A stretch of DNA of 64,000 bases, from contig CAWJSI010000013.1 of NCBI GenBank assembly GCA_963845485.1, positions 62,001 to 126,000 of the forward strand, in the 5' to 3' direction. A program made the position numbers and the translations under genes. The notes below the pieces were generated by a model. That model was not told the DNA's origin and ran no database searches. It saw only the letters and a list, made by a program, of their open reading frames with translations. This document shows, in pieces, positions 50,588-59,030 of this stretch. Origin of the DNA: Bog-756 sp963845485. GTDB taxonomy: Bacteria; Actinomycetota; Acidimicrobiia; Acidimicrobiales; RAAP-2. Position 1 is the first letter of the stretch. Each line of letters starts with the position of its first letter.

Positions 50588-51328
50588 TCAGGACGGGGTG
50601 AAGAGGAAGTTGTGCACGTAGCGATGCGAGTGCAGCACAAGGTTGGCCAGGTAGCCGTAGCGGGCTACGCGATCGGCCATCTCCCTCACTTGGTCGCGAT
50701 CCAGCTCCTCGATCGGGTGCCACTGTCGCGACTGCCAGTAGGTGCCGCGGTACGACAGCTCGCGCAAGAACTCGATGATGACGTCGAGCTCGCCTCTACG
50801 GTCGGAATGCTCTTCAACCTCAATCAGCAGGTTCGGGCGCTGGTCGATGAGAAGTTGTCGAGCTCCCTTCAGCACGGAGAGCTCGTGCCCCTCGACATCG
50901 ATCTTGACGAAGCCGACATCGCCGAGTTCGAGATCGTCAAGCCTTCTCGTCGTCGTTGCCTGTTCCTCCCACGCAGCGCTGGACTGCTTGCCCTCCTCGA
51001 GCGTGGCCCGTCCTTCGGTACCCATGCCGCCGGCTGGGACCCAGAGTGTCGCCTCGCCTGAGGTGTCGCTGAGCGCGATGGGGTGTAACCGCACGTTGTG
51101 CGGCATGGCTCCTTCCAGCCGTTTCACGATCTCCAAGTTGGCTTCGAAGGAATCGACGTGTGGAACCCGACGGGCCAGCCACCAAGACCACGGTCCCCAC
51201 CACACGCCGACGTCGACTGCCCCGCGGTCGGCTGGGACAAAGCTTTTGAACCTGGCCAGCTCCGGCTCATTGAAGCGGTACTGCCAGGCGATTGCGGGGA
51301 CCAATAGACGTACCGGAATCCGACCCAT
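50588..51328 (-). CDS. FkbM-family methyltransferase
   Basis: About 246 residues if it starts at the ATG at 51328; the frame is open further upstream to 51622 but that part looks non-coding. AVDVGVWWGPWSWWLA (motif I), HVDSFEANLEIVKRLE, and VGFVKIDVEGHELSVLKGA are FkbM motifs; these enzymes O-methylate sugars or other small molecules. Position beside the glycan locus suggests sugar methylation. Confidence 0.8.
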   Translation of the reverse strand: MGRIPVRLLVPAIAWQYRFNEPELARFKSFVPADRGAVDVGVWWGPWSWWLARRVPHVDSFEANLEIVKRLEGAMPHNVRLHPIALSDTSGEATLWVPAGGMGTEGRATLEEGKQSSAAWEEQATTTRRLDDLELGDVGFVKIDVEGHELSVLKGARQLLIDQRPNLLIEVEEHSDRRGELDVIIEFLRELSYRGTYWQSRQWHPIEELDRDQVREMADRVARYGYLANLVLHSHRYVHNFLFTPS

Positions 51329-51727
51329 CACCTTCGAGGCGACGCCCACGTTCCACCGTCCTCTCTGCCGATGGATGTGGTCTGACCACGCACCGGACAA
51401 CGGATCCTGACATCGCATCCTCGGCTGATCAAGTCGATCGCGACGCGAACCGCTCTGGTCAGGTGTGAGGTCGCGACCGCGTAGAGTCGCCATGCCGTAG
51501 CGGCGGACGGATGACTCGCTCGCAACACAGGGTCGGTCGTTGAGACCCGGTGAACCGGGGTCAGCGCTGGCTAGGGCAGCCCGGGTGGCGCACGACGGAC
51601 CCTCGTGTCGATGGCCGCCCAACCAGCGTGTTGTGAGTCCCGGGCAGCTGCCGCGTTCTCGGGCGCCTCAAGCCACGCACCGCTTGTGCCGATATCGCGT
51701 GAGCGAGCAACGAGGGGCACAGCGGGC
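51329..51727. other. 399-bp region between the FkbM and surface-protein genes
   Basis: No convincing gene. A hairpin GACCCGGT-GA-ACCGGGGTC (one bulge) lies at 51544-51562. GAGGGGC near 51711 is a plausible SD for the surface-protein gene. No clear -10 was identified for either divergent gene. Confidence 0.35.
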
Positions 51728-54199
51728 ATGGGACAGGGTCTTCGGCGATCGATAGGCGGTGGATTGCCTCCAGTGTGGGGGCGCGCCCTCGCCGTTGGCC
51801 TGGTGCTTGCGTTTGCGGCAGTGGCCGCCCCGGCGCTTGGCACGCCAAGCAGGGCATCTGCCGTTGCGGTGTCCTCGTCCAGCGGTGCCGCTGCCCCCGG
51901 CTACCAACTGGTGGCATCTGACGGCGGCATCTTCGCCTTCGGTGGCGCCGGCTTCTACGGCTCCGAAGGAGCCAAGCCCCTCAACCGTCCTATCGTGGGC
52001 ATGGCCGCCACGGCCGACGGCGGGGGCTACTGGTTGGTGGCATCTGACGGCGGCATCTTCGCCTTCGGTGATGCCGGCTTCTACGGCTCCGAAGGAGCCA
52101 AGCCCCTCAACCGTCCTATCGTGGGCATGGCCGCCACGGCCGACGGCGGGGGCTACTGGTTGGTGGCATCTGACGGCGGCATCTTCGCCTTCGGTGATGC
52201 CGGCTTCTACGGCTCCGAAGGAGCCAAGCCCCTCAACCGTCCTATCGTGGGCATGGCCGCCACGGCCGACGGCGGGGGCTACTGGTTGGTGGCATCTGAC
52301 GGCGGCATCTTCGCCTTCGGTGATGCCGGCTTCTACGGCTCCGAAGGAGCCAAGCCCCTCAACCGTCCTATCGTGGGCATGGCCGCCACGGCCGACGGCG
52401 GGGGCTACTGGTTGGTGGCATCTGACGGCGGCATCTTCGCCTTCGGTGATGCCGGCTTCTACGGCTCCGAAGGAGCCAAGCCCCTCAACCGTCCTATCGT
52501 GGGCATGGCCGCCACGGCCGACGGCGGGGGCTACTGGTTGGTGGCATCTGACGGCGGCATCTTCGCCTTCGGTGATGCCGGCTTCTACGGCTCCGAAGGA
52601 GCCAAGCCCCTCAACCGTCCTATCGTGGGCATGGCCGCCACACGCGGTTCGGTTACCTCCCACGCCATCACCGACCCGGGCACGCCCACCGAGGTCGTCT
52701 ACGGCTCGGCTGGCAGCTTCGGTCAGCTGGCTAGTTCCTCGGTGCTGCCTGGGGGTCAGAGCCTGTCGACCGATGCCGTACCGGGATGGGGTTTCCTCCC
52801 GGGCCAGGCGGTGATGGGGGCGGTACTCGGGCCCGACGGGAGCATCGTGATGGGAGGAGAGCCCCAGACGTCGGACCAGAGCCAGGCAACCGCGAACACC
52901 ATGGCATTGTCGGTCTTCAACCCGACGGCCAACTCGTTCCAGAACGTCGTGATCCCCACGTCAACCGGCAAGACTTCCGAGGACGAGCCCGGATCTCCCA
53001 CTGGTGGCGCCGACATCGCCGCCCTGGTCTCGGTGCCCGGCCACGCCCATCAGGTGGCGTTCCTATCCTCGTGGCCCTACCGCGGCTGGAACGCGTCGAC
53101 CGAGGGCCAGTACCCCACGTTCGGTTACGTAGCTCCGTCAGGAGGTGGCTCGTACCAGGAACTCTCCGGCAGTGCTCAGCTGGCGAACAACATCGACCCC
53201 TCGGGGACCACCTGCCCTGTGCTCGCCAACACCTCGCCTCCGGTCAGCGACTGTCCGGGTACGGCGGCCATGGACGTTCTGCCGACGTCGGGGGACCTGG
53301 TCGTGGCCCAGTACTTCGACAACATCGCAACCCAGAAGTACAGCGGTGGACTGATGGTGCTGACCCCCAACGGTGTTCTTCGGAGCTCATACAACTACCC
53401 CAACGTGAATTCGAGTGGCCAGAGGGTCTACGCCCTCCCTCGCGAGGTGGATGCAGATCCAGTGACGAAGAACGGCATGGAGCGCTTCGCCGTGATCTTC
53501 GATGTGTTCACTGACGGTGCTGGAGGGTCGCTGGTCCAGGCGCCGTTCACTATGCAGGTGTTCCAGTTCAACACGACCAGTGGCGCCATAACACCACTAT
53601 CGTCCCCCTTCCTCCCCGGGCAAACCGTCAACGGAGAGACGACGCATTTCGAATCGGCCCACTTCGATCAGCACGGGGATCTCTGGGCAGCAGAGTCGCT
53701 TACCAACTCCGATCCGGGCGGAAATATCGTCGAGTACTCGGCCAGTTCGATCAACGGCCGGATGACCTCAGGTCCGTGTGGTGCCGGCTCCTCGGCGGTC
53801 ACCAACTGGGGGCAGGCCTGCGCCCCCGACCTCACGTTGCCGACCACGCCGTGGTTCGGTGACGTGAGGTCCATCACCGAAGACACCTCCACCGGCGCTC
53901 TGTACTTCGCGAGTGAGTCAGGGGTCCTGATGCCCGTCATCCCGACGGGTGGCTCCGGATCGGGCTGGACCCTGGGGATGGCATTTGACTACGGGATCAA
54001 CTCATTGGTTGACAGGAACAATGTTGTCATCGTTCCCCGTCAGGGGACGATCGATCCAGCGACGGGCTACCTGTGGCTGCCCATCGAGCAGCTGGAGTCG
54101 TCGGCGGCATGCAACGTCAGCAACTTCGCCTGTCAGTCTGCTCCGACACAGACGAGCCAGTGGCTCGTGCGGATCAACGTCCGTCAACTCGGGACCTGA
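51728..54199 (+). CDS. Secreted repeat protein (probable beta-propeller surface protein)
   Basis: About 823 residues from the ATG at 51728; earlier in-frame ATGs lack a signal. A signal peptide (RALAVGLVLAFAAVAAPALG) ends near residue 38-45. Residues 58-305 hold six 42-residue repeats of YWLVASDGGIFAFGDAGF type, a motif common in actinobacterial secreted proteins. The C-terminal ~515 residues are beta-rich and Ser/Thr/Gly-rich with no known catalytic motif (PGHAHQVAFLSSWPYRGW). Function unknown; adhesin, glycan-binding or structural role suggested. Precedes the glycan locus. Confidence 0.8.
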   Translation: MGQGLRRSIGGGLPPVWGRALAVGLVLAFAAVAAPALGTPSRASAVAVSSSSGAAAPGYQLVASDGGIFAFGGAGFYGSEGAKPLNRPIVGMAATADGGGYWLVASDGGIFAFGDAGFYGSEGAKPLNRPIVGMAATADGGGYWLVASDGGIFAFGDAGFYGSEGAKPLNRPIVGMAATADGGGYWLVASDGGIFAFGDAGFYGSEGAKPLNRPIVGMAATADGGGYWLVASDGGIFAFGDAGFYGSEGAKPLNRPIVGMAATADGGGYWLVASDGGIFAFGDAGFYGSEGAKPLNRPIVGMAATRGSVTSHAITDPGTPTEVVYGSAGSFGQLASSSVLPGGQSLSTDAVPGWGFLPGQAVMGAVLGPDGSIVMGGEPQTSDQSQATANTMALSVFNPTANSFQNVVIPTSTGKTSEDEPGSPTGGADIAALVSVPGHAHQVAFLSSWPYRGWNASTEGQYPTFGYVAPSGGGSYQELSGSAQLANNIDPSGTTCPVLANTSPPVSDCPGTAAMDVLPTSGDLVVAQYFDNIATQKYSGGLMVLTPNGVLRSSYNYPNVNSSGQRVYALPREVDADPVTKNGMERFAVIFDVFTDGAGGSLVQAPFTMQVFQFNTTSGAITPLSSPFLPGQTVNGETTHFESAHFDQHGDLWAAESLTNSDPGGNIVEYSASSINGRMTSGPCGAGSSAVTNWGQACAPDLTLPTTPWFGDVRSITEDTSTGALYFASESGVLMPVIPTGGSGSGWTLGMAFDYGINSLVDRNNVVIVPRQGTIDPATGYLWLPIEQLESSAACNVSNFACQSAPTQTSQWLVRINVRQLGT
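51899..52642 (+). repeat. Six tandem 126-bp repeats inside the surface-protein gene
   Basis: Units start at 51899, 52025, 52151, 52277, 52403 and 52529. Copies 2-6 appear identical, synonymous sites included; copy 1 has Gln and Gly where the others have Trp and Asp. The last unit stops at residue 38 of 42. The identity indicates recent expansion or gene conversion. Confidence 0.95.
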
Positions 54200-54235
54200 G
54201 TCAACCAGGACCGGCCACGGTCCCGAGACGTGGTC

Positions 54236-55912
54236 TCATCCCGTCTTCGAATACCAGAAAGGCTGGTATTCAGGGTAGTAGCGAGCTCCGGTGACCTTCG
54301 TCCCGTGCTCGGTAAAGACCACAAAGGGGCTTGTCCGGCGGATCGGAAGTCCCAGGAGCTGATTGATCGAAGGCTCCATTCCCGGAGTCCATCCGCCCGT
54401 CAGCAGAAGATAGGCCGTCCCCTCCTCGTCCCCGGCTACCTGATAGAAGTCGGTGCCGGTAAGAAGAATGCCGTATCCGACCTTGCCGCGCGGCACGTGC
54501 TGCTCGATGGCGGCCGTCATGTGTTGGACTCTCGCTACGCCGGCCCAGTCCAAGAGGAACTGATTCCCGTAGGGGAAGGTAGTGACCAGCGTTCCGATCA
54601 AGCAGGCCACGCCGAGAGCCACGATGGCGACCACCCGCCGAGCGGACACTGAGAACCTGGTTTCCTTCCGACCCAGCTGGGTCCGAACCTCAGCGACCTG
54701 AGTTCTAATCTCGGCCCACTGGGGTCGCAGGGCCGTGAAGACAGCCATGCCGATGGTCACCCACACGCCAATTCCTACGATCCAGACCGACAGATTCACC
54801 CAGATGAACGAGAGCAGATAGCCCTTGGGCATGCGTGAGAACAGGGCCACGACGCCGAGTGAGCCCCCAAGAGTGACCACGCTGAGGCTGAGCAGGGCCT
54901 TCTCTCGGTGCCGCCATGCCACCACGGCGATGGCCGCCAAGATGGCGAATACCAGCAGTCCAAGCAGAACACCCCGATGGTCGATGTCGGCGGATGCCGC
55001 CAGTTCGTCGATGGGACGTGGCGCGGCCCAAATAGGGTTCAGTGCCGTGGCCCGACTCAAAGCTCGTAGACCGAATCCCAATCCTTCGGTGTTGGCTGCG
55101 GGACGAAGGAGTAATGAAAGATTCGGTCGAGCGTCGAAGAACTGTTGGTAGAGCGGGCCGGTCCAACAGATGACGGCGACCACCACCGTCCATCCGAGCC
55201 AGCGATAGTTGGCCGGACGCCGGACGAACCAGCCGCAGACCGCAGTGGCCACCAAGAGGAGACCAACAGTGGGCAGATATTCGAGGTTTGCGTCGACCGC
55301 CACCGATCCGATGAAGAGAAGGAGAGGGAAGTAGCGGAGGTTCCCTCTTCCGACTGCGAACGCCACCCCGAGAAAGGCGGCGAACCAGAAAAAGCCGAAG
55401 GAATTGTTCCACACCGGATCCACGAAGGGGGTGGGCGAGATGATGGCCATATCCACCATCACGAAGGTGAAGATGAGCGCCGCCCACGTTCCCGAGGTCC
55501 GCCACAAGATCTCGAGCGTCACCGACAAGATGGCCGCGCACAACAGCGCCGATCCGATGAGCACACCTTGGCCCGGATCGAGGTGGGCAAACGGGCCCAA
55601 CAGCCAGTACTCCAGCGGACCGGGGTCAGATGCATTAGCTCCGCCGATGCCTATGCCCACACCGCCTGTGGCTGACGTCAGGTGGCCGAGCAACGGCGGG
55701 TGGAGTGACAAGGAGCGCCAGGCGCCGATGGCGAGGGTGGCGTCGTCACCCAGAGGGCGCCAGCCGCGGGCCATGTTCCGGACCATGGGCGCAAGGAGGA
55801 GTATCCAGACGACGACGTGGGGTGCGATCCGCAGTAGCCGGCTCGACGGAGCCGTCAACGCCGGTTGGGGAACGTCGACTTCGGTGTCCTCAGCTAACGC
55901 CAGCGTGGTCAT
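54236..55912 (-). CDS. GT-C-type integral membrane glycosyltransferase (putative)
   Basis: 558 residues from the ATG at 55912. Ten or more TM helices begin at APHVVVWILLLAP. The first loop carries GDDATLAIGAWR, an Asp pair where GT-C enzymes place their catalytic acid, and DPGPLEYWLLGPFAHL, as in PMT/ArnT-like transferases. A short C-terminal extracytoplasmic domain ends the protein. Donor would be polyprenyl-phospho-sugar. Divergent from the GT2 operon; tail-to-tail with the surface-protein gene (36-bp gap). Confidence 0.75.
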   Translation of the reverse strand: MTTLALAEDTEVDVPQPALTAPSSRLLRIAPHVVVWILLLAPMVRNMARGWRPLGDDATLAIGAWRSLSLHPPLLGHLTSATGGVGIGIGGANASDPGPLEYWLLGPFAHLDPGQGVLIGSALLCAAILSVTLEILWRTSGTWAALIFTFVMVDMAIISPTPFVDPVWNNSFGFFWFAAFLGVAFAVGRGNLRYFPLLLFIGSVAVDANLEYLPTVGLLLVATAVCGWFVRRPANYRWLGWTVVVAVICWTGPLYQQFFDARPNLSLLLRPAANTEGLGFGLRALSRATALNPIWAAPRPIDELAASADIDHRGVLLGLLVFAILAAIAVVAWRHREKALLSLSVVTLGGSLGVVALFSRMPKGYLLSFIWVNLSVWIVGIGVWVTIGMAVFTALRPQWAEIRTQVAEVRTQLGRKETRFSVSARRVVAIVALGVACLIGTLVTTFPYGNQFLLDWAGVARVQHMTAAIEQHVPRGKVGYGILLTGTDFYQVAGDEEGTAYLLLTGGWTPGMEPSINQLLGLPIRRTSPFVVFTEHGTKVTGARYYPEYQPFWYSKTG

Positions 55913-56159
55913 GGGTCTACCGATCGGGTGTTGCCGGTTGTGACAGAGAAACGAGCGTACCAACCGCATTGTCGAGCAGTCACGGCCTCGCTCCCAGTTG
56001 CCCGACCACGAACACTCACCGTGGTGTGACGGTGCGTGATGAAGGTCGGACAGCAGGTGGCGGAGCTCCTTAAGCTGTGCCAAGGTTCGGATTGATGGGT
56101 CCGCATCTGTTGTCGGAAATGCCACCGATCGCCGGTTGGGTCACCATGAAGGCGTGGTC

Positions 56160-56230
56160 TATAGTCCACCGCGTGTCGATGGGGGGGGATTCCTCATCCG
56201 GACAAGAAGGCCTCGGATGAGGAGACGCGT
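56160..56230 (+). promoter_or_regulatory. Leader of the GT2-AftD operon: -10, leader peptide, SD-masking hairpin
   Basis: TATAGT (56160-56165) lies 7 nt before GTG at 56173. A 10-bp perfect stem, TCCTCATCCG (56191-56200) with CGGATGAGGA (56214-56223), loop 13 nt, encloses the SD GAGGAG (56219-56224) of the TTG start at 56231. The stem lies inside the leader reading frame. Layout suits ribosome-dependent unmasking of the SD. Confidence 0.6.
56173..56220 (+). CDS. 15-residue leader peptide (leaderless uORF)
   Basis: GTG-initiated frame MSMGGDSSSGQEGLG ending TGA at 56218-56220, out of frame with GT2. The -10 sits at the right distance for a leaderless start. Its stop lies directly before GGAG, the downstream SD. 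Translation to the stop would melt the hairpin. Serine (three consecutive Ser codons, all within the 5' stem arm) could be the sensed residue. Not tested. Confidence 0.5.
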   Translation: MSMGGDSSSGQEGLG

Positions 56231-57208
56231 TTGACGACACGACTTAGCTTGGTGATACCCGCCTATAACGAGGCGGATCGACTGTCGGCGGGACTGTCTC
56301 GATTGCTGGAAGGGCTCCCACCTGATGACACCGAGATCTTGGTCATCGATGATGGCAGCACCGATGACACTGCCAAGGTGGCGGCGCGCCAACTTGCATC
56401 CTGGCCCCAGTACTCCGTCACGTCCCTGGCGAGGAACAGCGGTAAGGGTGCAGCGGTACGGGCGGGTGTCGTCCGCGCCCGGGGTGACGTCATCGCATTC
56501 GTGGACGCCGACATGGAGACCGACCCTCGGGACCTCGGGGCGCTGGTACGCACCCTGAAGAACAACGACGTGGCCGTCGGATCCCGCACCCACGAGTCCT
56601 CGACGGTCAACGACCGGAGTTCGCATCGGGCCATGATGACTCGGACGTTCGGTCTCGTGGTGGCTCAACTGATGCACCTTCCCATGGGCGATACCCAGTG
56701 TGGGTTCAAGGCGTTCAAGGGGTCGATCGCCAAGCTGCTCTTTCATGGCAGCCGGGTGGACCGGTACGCGTTCGATGTCGAAGTTCTGAATCTGGCGGCA
56801 CGTTTGGGGCTGAGGACCCAAGAGGTCCCTGTCCGCTGGACCGAAGTGGGAGGTAGTCATATCCGACCCATCCGGGACGCCGTGCAGATGATGGCGGACG
56901 TGGCACGGACCCGTCGGACCTGGCGAATTCAGCCGCCCATGCAAGGACTCTTCCTGCCCGAGGTGCCCATCGCCGCTGCGACTTCGCTCATCCGGCCGTG
57001 CACCCGCAGCGTGGACCTCACCATCAGCTGGAAGGGAGGTACCGCGCTTCTCTTTCCCTGCGTGCCTCCAACTACGGCCCGCCGCATTTCGAAGCGGCTG
57101 CTCACCTCGCTTCAGAGCTATGACCCCCAGGTGCTGAGCGTGGAGTTCGACGCGTTGTTCAAGCCGATACCTGCCAACGGCACCAGTCCCCGGGAGTGGG
57201 CGGGATGA
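56231..57208 (+). CDS. GT2 glycosyltransferase (DPM1-like) with C-terminal extension
   Basis: 325 residues, TTG start 6 nt after GAGGAG. LVIPAYNEADRL, IDDGSTDDT and FVDADMETDP (DxD) are GT-A motifs; GDTQCGFKAFK and VPVRWTEVGGSHI match polyprenyl-phosphate mannose or glucose synthases. Residues from about 236 (RPCTRSVDLTISWKGGTALLF...) form an extra, non-membrane C-terminal domain of about 90 residues. Probably loads a lipid-phosphate sugar donor for the GT-C enzymes nearby. Confidence 0.87.
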   Translation: MTTRLSLVIPAYNEADRLSAGLSRLLEGLPPDDTEILVIDDGSTDDTAKVAARQLASWPQYSVTSLARNSGKGAAVRAGVVRARGDVIAFVDADMETDPRDLGALVRTLKNNDVAVGSRTHESSTVNDRSSHRAMMTRTFGLVVAQLMHLPMGDTQCGFKAFKGSIAKLLFHGSRVDRYAFDVEVLNLAARLGLRTQEVPVRWTEVGGSHIRPIRDAVQMMADVARTRRTWRIQPPMQGLFLPEVPIAAATSLIRPCTRSVDLTISWKGGTALLFPCVPPTTARRISKRLLTSLQSYDPQVLSVEFDALFKPIPANGTSPREWAG

Positions 57209-57209
57209 T

Positions 57210-57956
57210 ATGAAGGGCGTCAAGCGCTCCTTCCAACTCTTCCAGGCATTCCGAAACGAGGGGACCGATCCGGCAACCTTCTATCGTCTCCTGGCTGACG
57301 ATACTGTCGAAGACGTATCCCGCTACTGCCAATTGGTGGGTGCCATGGTTCTCGATGTTGGAGGGGCGTCCGGCTATGTTGCCGATGCCTTTCGGGAAGT
57401 GGGGGCCAACTCGGTGACCGCCGAATACAGCTTCGACCAGATGGTCGAGCACGGCCGGCGACTGGTGAACGGTGTTGCGGCCGACGGCGCTGCGCTTCCT
57501 CTGGCAACCGGATCGGTGGATGTCAGCTACTCCTCAAATGTGCTCGAGCACGTGGCGCGGCCGACGTACATGCTCTCCGAGATGGTCCGAGTGGTGTCGC
57601 CCGGTGGAGTCGTGTATCTCACGTTCACCAACTGGCTCTCCCCGTGGGGCGGACACGAGACTTCTCCCTGGCACTATCTCGGTGGCGCGTGGGCGGCCCG
57701 GCGCTATGAGCGCGTCCATGGCGTACCCGCGAAGAATCTGTTCGGTGAGAGTCTGTTCCGGTTGGGAGTCGGGCAGGTCCTTCACTGGTGTGAGTCCCGT
57801 ACCGACGTAACGGTGGTGGATGTGTTCCCTCGTTACTACCCCCGGTGGACCAAACCCTTGGTGCGGGTACCGATATTGCGCGAGTTCCTAACGTGGAACC
57901 TCGTCGTAGTGATGCGGCGGAACAGCGGAGTGGCCGAAGTCGCACCGGCCGGCTAG
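57210..57956 (+). CDS. Class I SAM-dependent methyltransferase
   Basis: 248 residues, ATG 1 bp after the GT2 stop. VLDVGGASGYVADAF is motif I; VDVSYSSNVLEHVARP and MVRVVSPGGVVYLTFTNW are later motifs. Probably methylates a sugar or lipid of the glycan. No evidence for the exact target. Confidence 0.88.
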   Translation: MKGVKRSFQLFQAFRNEGTDPATFYRLLADDTVEDVSRYCQLVGAMVLDVGGASGYVADAFREVGANSVTAEYSFDQMVEHGRRLVNGVAADGAALPLATGSVDVSYSSNVLEHVARPTYMLSEMVRVVSPGGVVYLTFTNWLSPWGGHETSPWHYLGGAWAARRYERVHGVPAKNLFGESLFRLGVGQVLHWCESRTDVTVVDVFPRYYPRWTKPLVRVPILREFLTWNLVVVMRRNSGVAEVAPAG

Positions 57957-57962
57957 GCGGCC

Positions 57963-59030
57963 GTGCGCATCGCCTTCCTCAGTTGGCGGGATCTCGCCAA
58001 CGACCTTGCCGGGGGATCGGAAGTCTTCATCGATCGTCTGGCTGTCGAACTGCAGGGCATGGGTCACGAGGTAGCCCATCTCTGCGGTGGTCCCGTTGAA
58101 ACTCACTCGTACCCGGTGATGGACCTCGGTGGTGAGTTCACGCAGTACCTGCGGGCCCCTGTCGCTCACTTCCGCACCGTGCGGCACTGGGATCTCCTCG
58201 TCGACACGGAGAACGGACTGCCGTTCTTCTCCCCGCTCTGGCGCCGGAAGGCGATCCTTGCCCTCGTGCATCACGTGCACACCGACCAGTGGGATCAACG
58301 ATTTCCTCCGGCTCTGGCCGCCGTCGGTCGTTTCACCGAGGCCACCGTGATGCCGCGCGTCTATCGCCGAGTGCCATTCGTGGCCAACTCGCCGTCCACG
58401 GCGTCGGCACTGGCCGCCATCGGGGTGGAACCGAGCCTGATCCACATTGTTCATCCCGGAGTCGATCCTCCTGCGGTGTCCGGAGTGCCGCGTTCCGAGC
58501 AACCGTTGTTCGTGTGCGCCGGTCGCCTCATGCCTCATAAGCGCGTCGACTTGCTACTGCGCGTGTGGGACCGAGTGCACCCAGTGGTGGGTGGACGACT
58601 CGTCGTGCTTGGGGACGGCCCAGAACGGGCTTCCCTTGAGGCGATGGCTGGTCACGGCGTGGAGTTCGCCGGTAGGGTCGATGAGACGCAAAAGTGGCGC
58701 CTGTTGGGTCAGGCGTGGGGACTCGTGCATTCGGCTCAGCATGAGGGATGGGGCATTGTGATCACCGAGGCGGCACAGGTTGGTACACCTTCCATCGGAT
58801 TCGATGTGCCCGGAGTAAGGGACGCCATCGTCGATGGCGAAAGCGGAATCCTGGTCGAATCCGAAGAGGATCTCGCCCGCGCATGGATCCGGTTCGCCAG
58901 CTCGCCCGATCTCCGAGACCGCCTGTCTGACGGGGCTCGCCGCCATGCTTCACTTTTCGGCTGGGAGCACATTGCGAGGGATTTTGAGGACGTTGCCGCC
59001 ACGGTCGTCCGATCGGCGTCCCGACCGTGA
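57963..59030 (+). CDS. GT4-family glycosyltransferase
   Basis: 355 residues, GTG start. N-terminal FLSWRDLANDLAGGSEVFI, linker, then FVCAGRLMPHKRVDLLL, LGDGPERASLEAM, HEGWGIVITEAAQVGTPSIGFDVPGVRD: the E-x7-E region of GT-B family 4. Cytoplasmic. Overlaps the AftD-like gene by 4 bp. Confidence 0.92.
   Translation: MRIAFLSWRDLANDLAGGSEVFIDRLAVELQGMGHEVAHLCGGPVETHSYPVMDLGGEFTQYLRAPVAHFRTVRHWDLLVDTENGLPFFSPLWRRKAILALVHHVHTDQWDQRFPPALAAVGRFTEATVMPRVYRRVPFVANSPSTASALAAIGVEPSLIHIVHPGVDPPAVSGVPRSEQPLFVCAGRLMPHKRVDLLLRVWDRVHPVVGGRLVVLGDGPERASLEAMAGHGVEFAGRVDETQKWRLLGQAWGLVHSAQHEGWGIVITEAAQVGTPSIGFDVPGVRDAIVDGESGILVESEEDLARAWIRFASSPDLRDRLSDGARRHASLFGWEHIARDFEDVAATVVRSASRP

Noticed and set aside
51571..51755. 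GTG 7 nt after TAGGGC upstream of the surface-protein gene as a leaderless leader peptide
   Set aside because: The -10 ends in C, the frame is long, overlaps the surface gene out of frame, and has no structure masking an SD.
51668..52663. Minus-strand repeat protein and possible CRISPR-like array
   Set aside because: The 126-bp units are continuous with no spacers, and the opposite strand encodes a well-known secreted repeat. The minus frame is a shadow.
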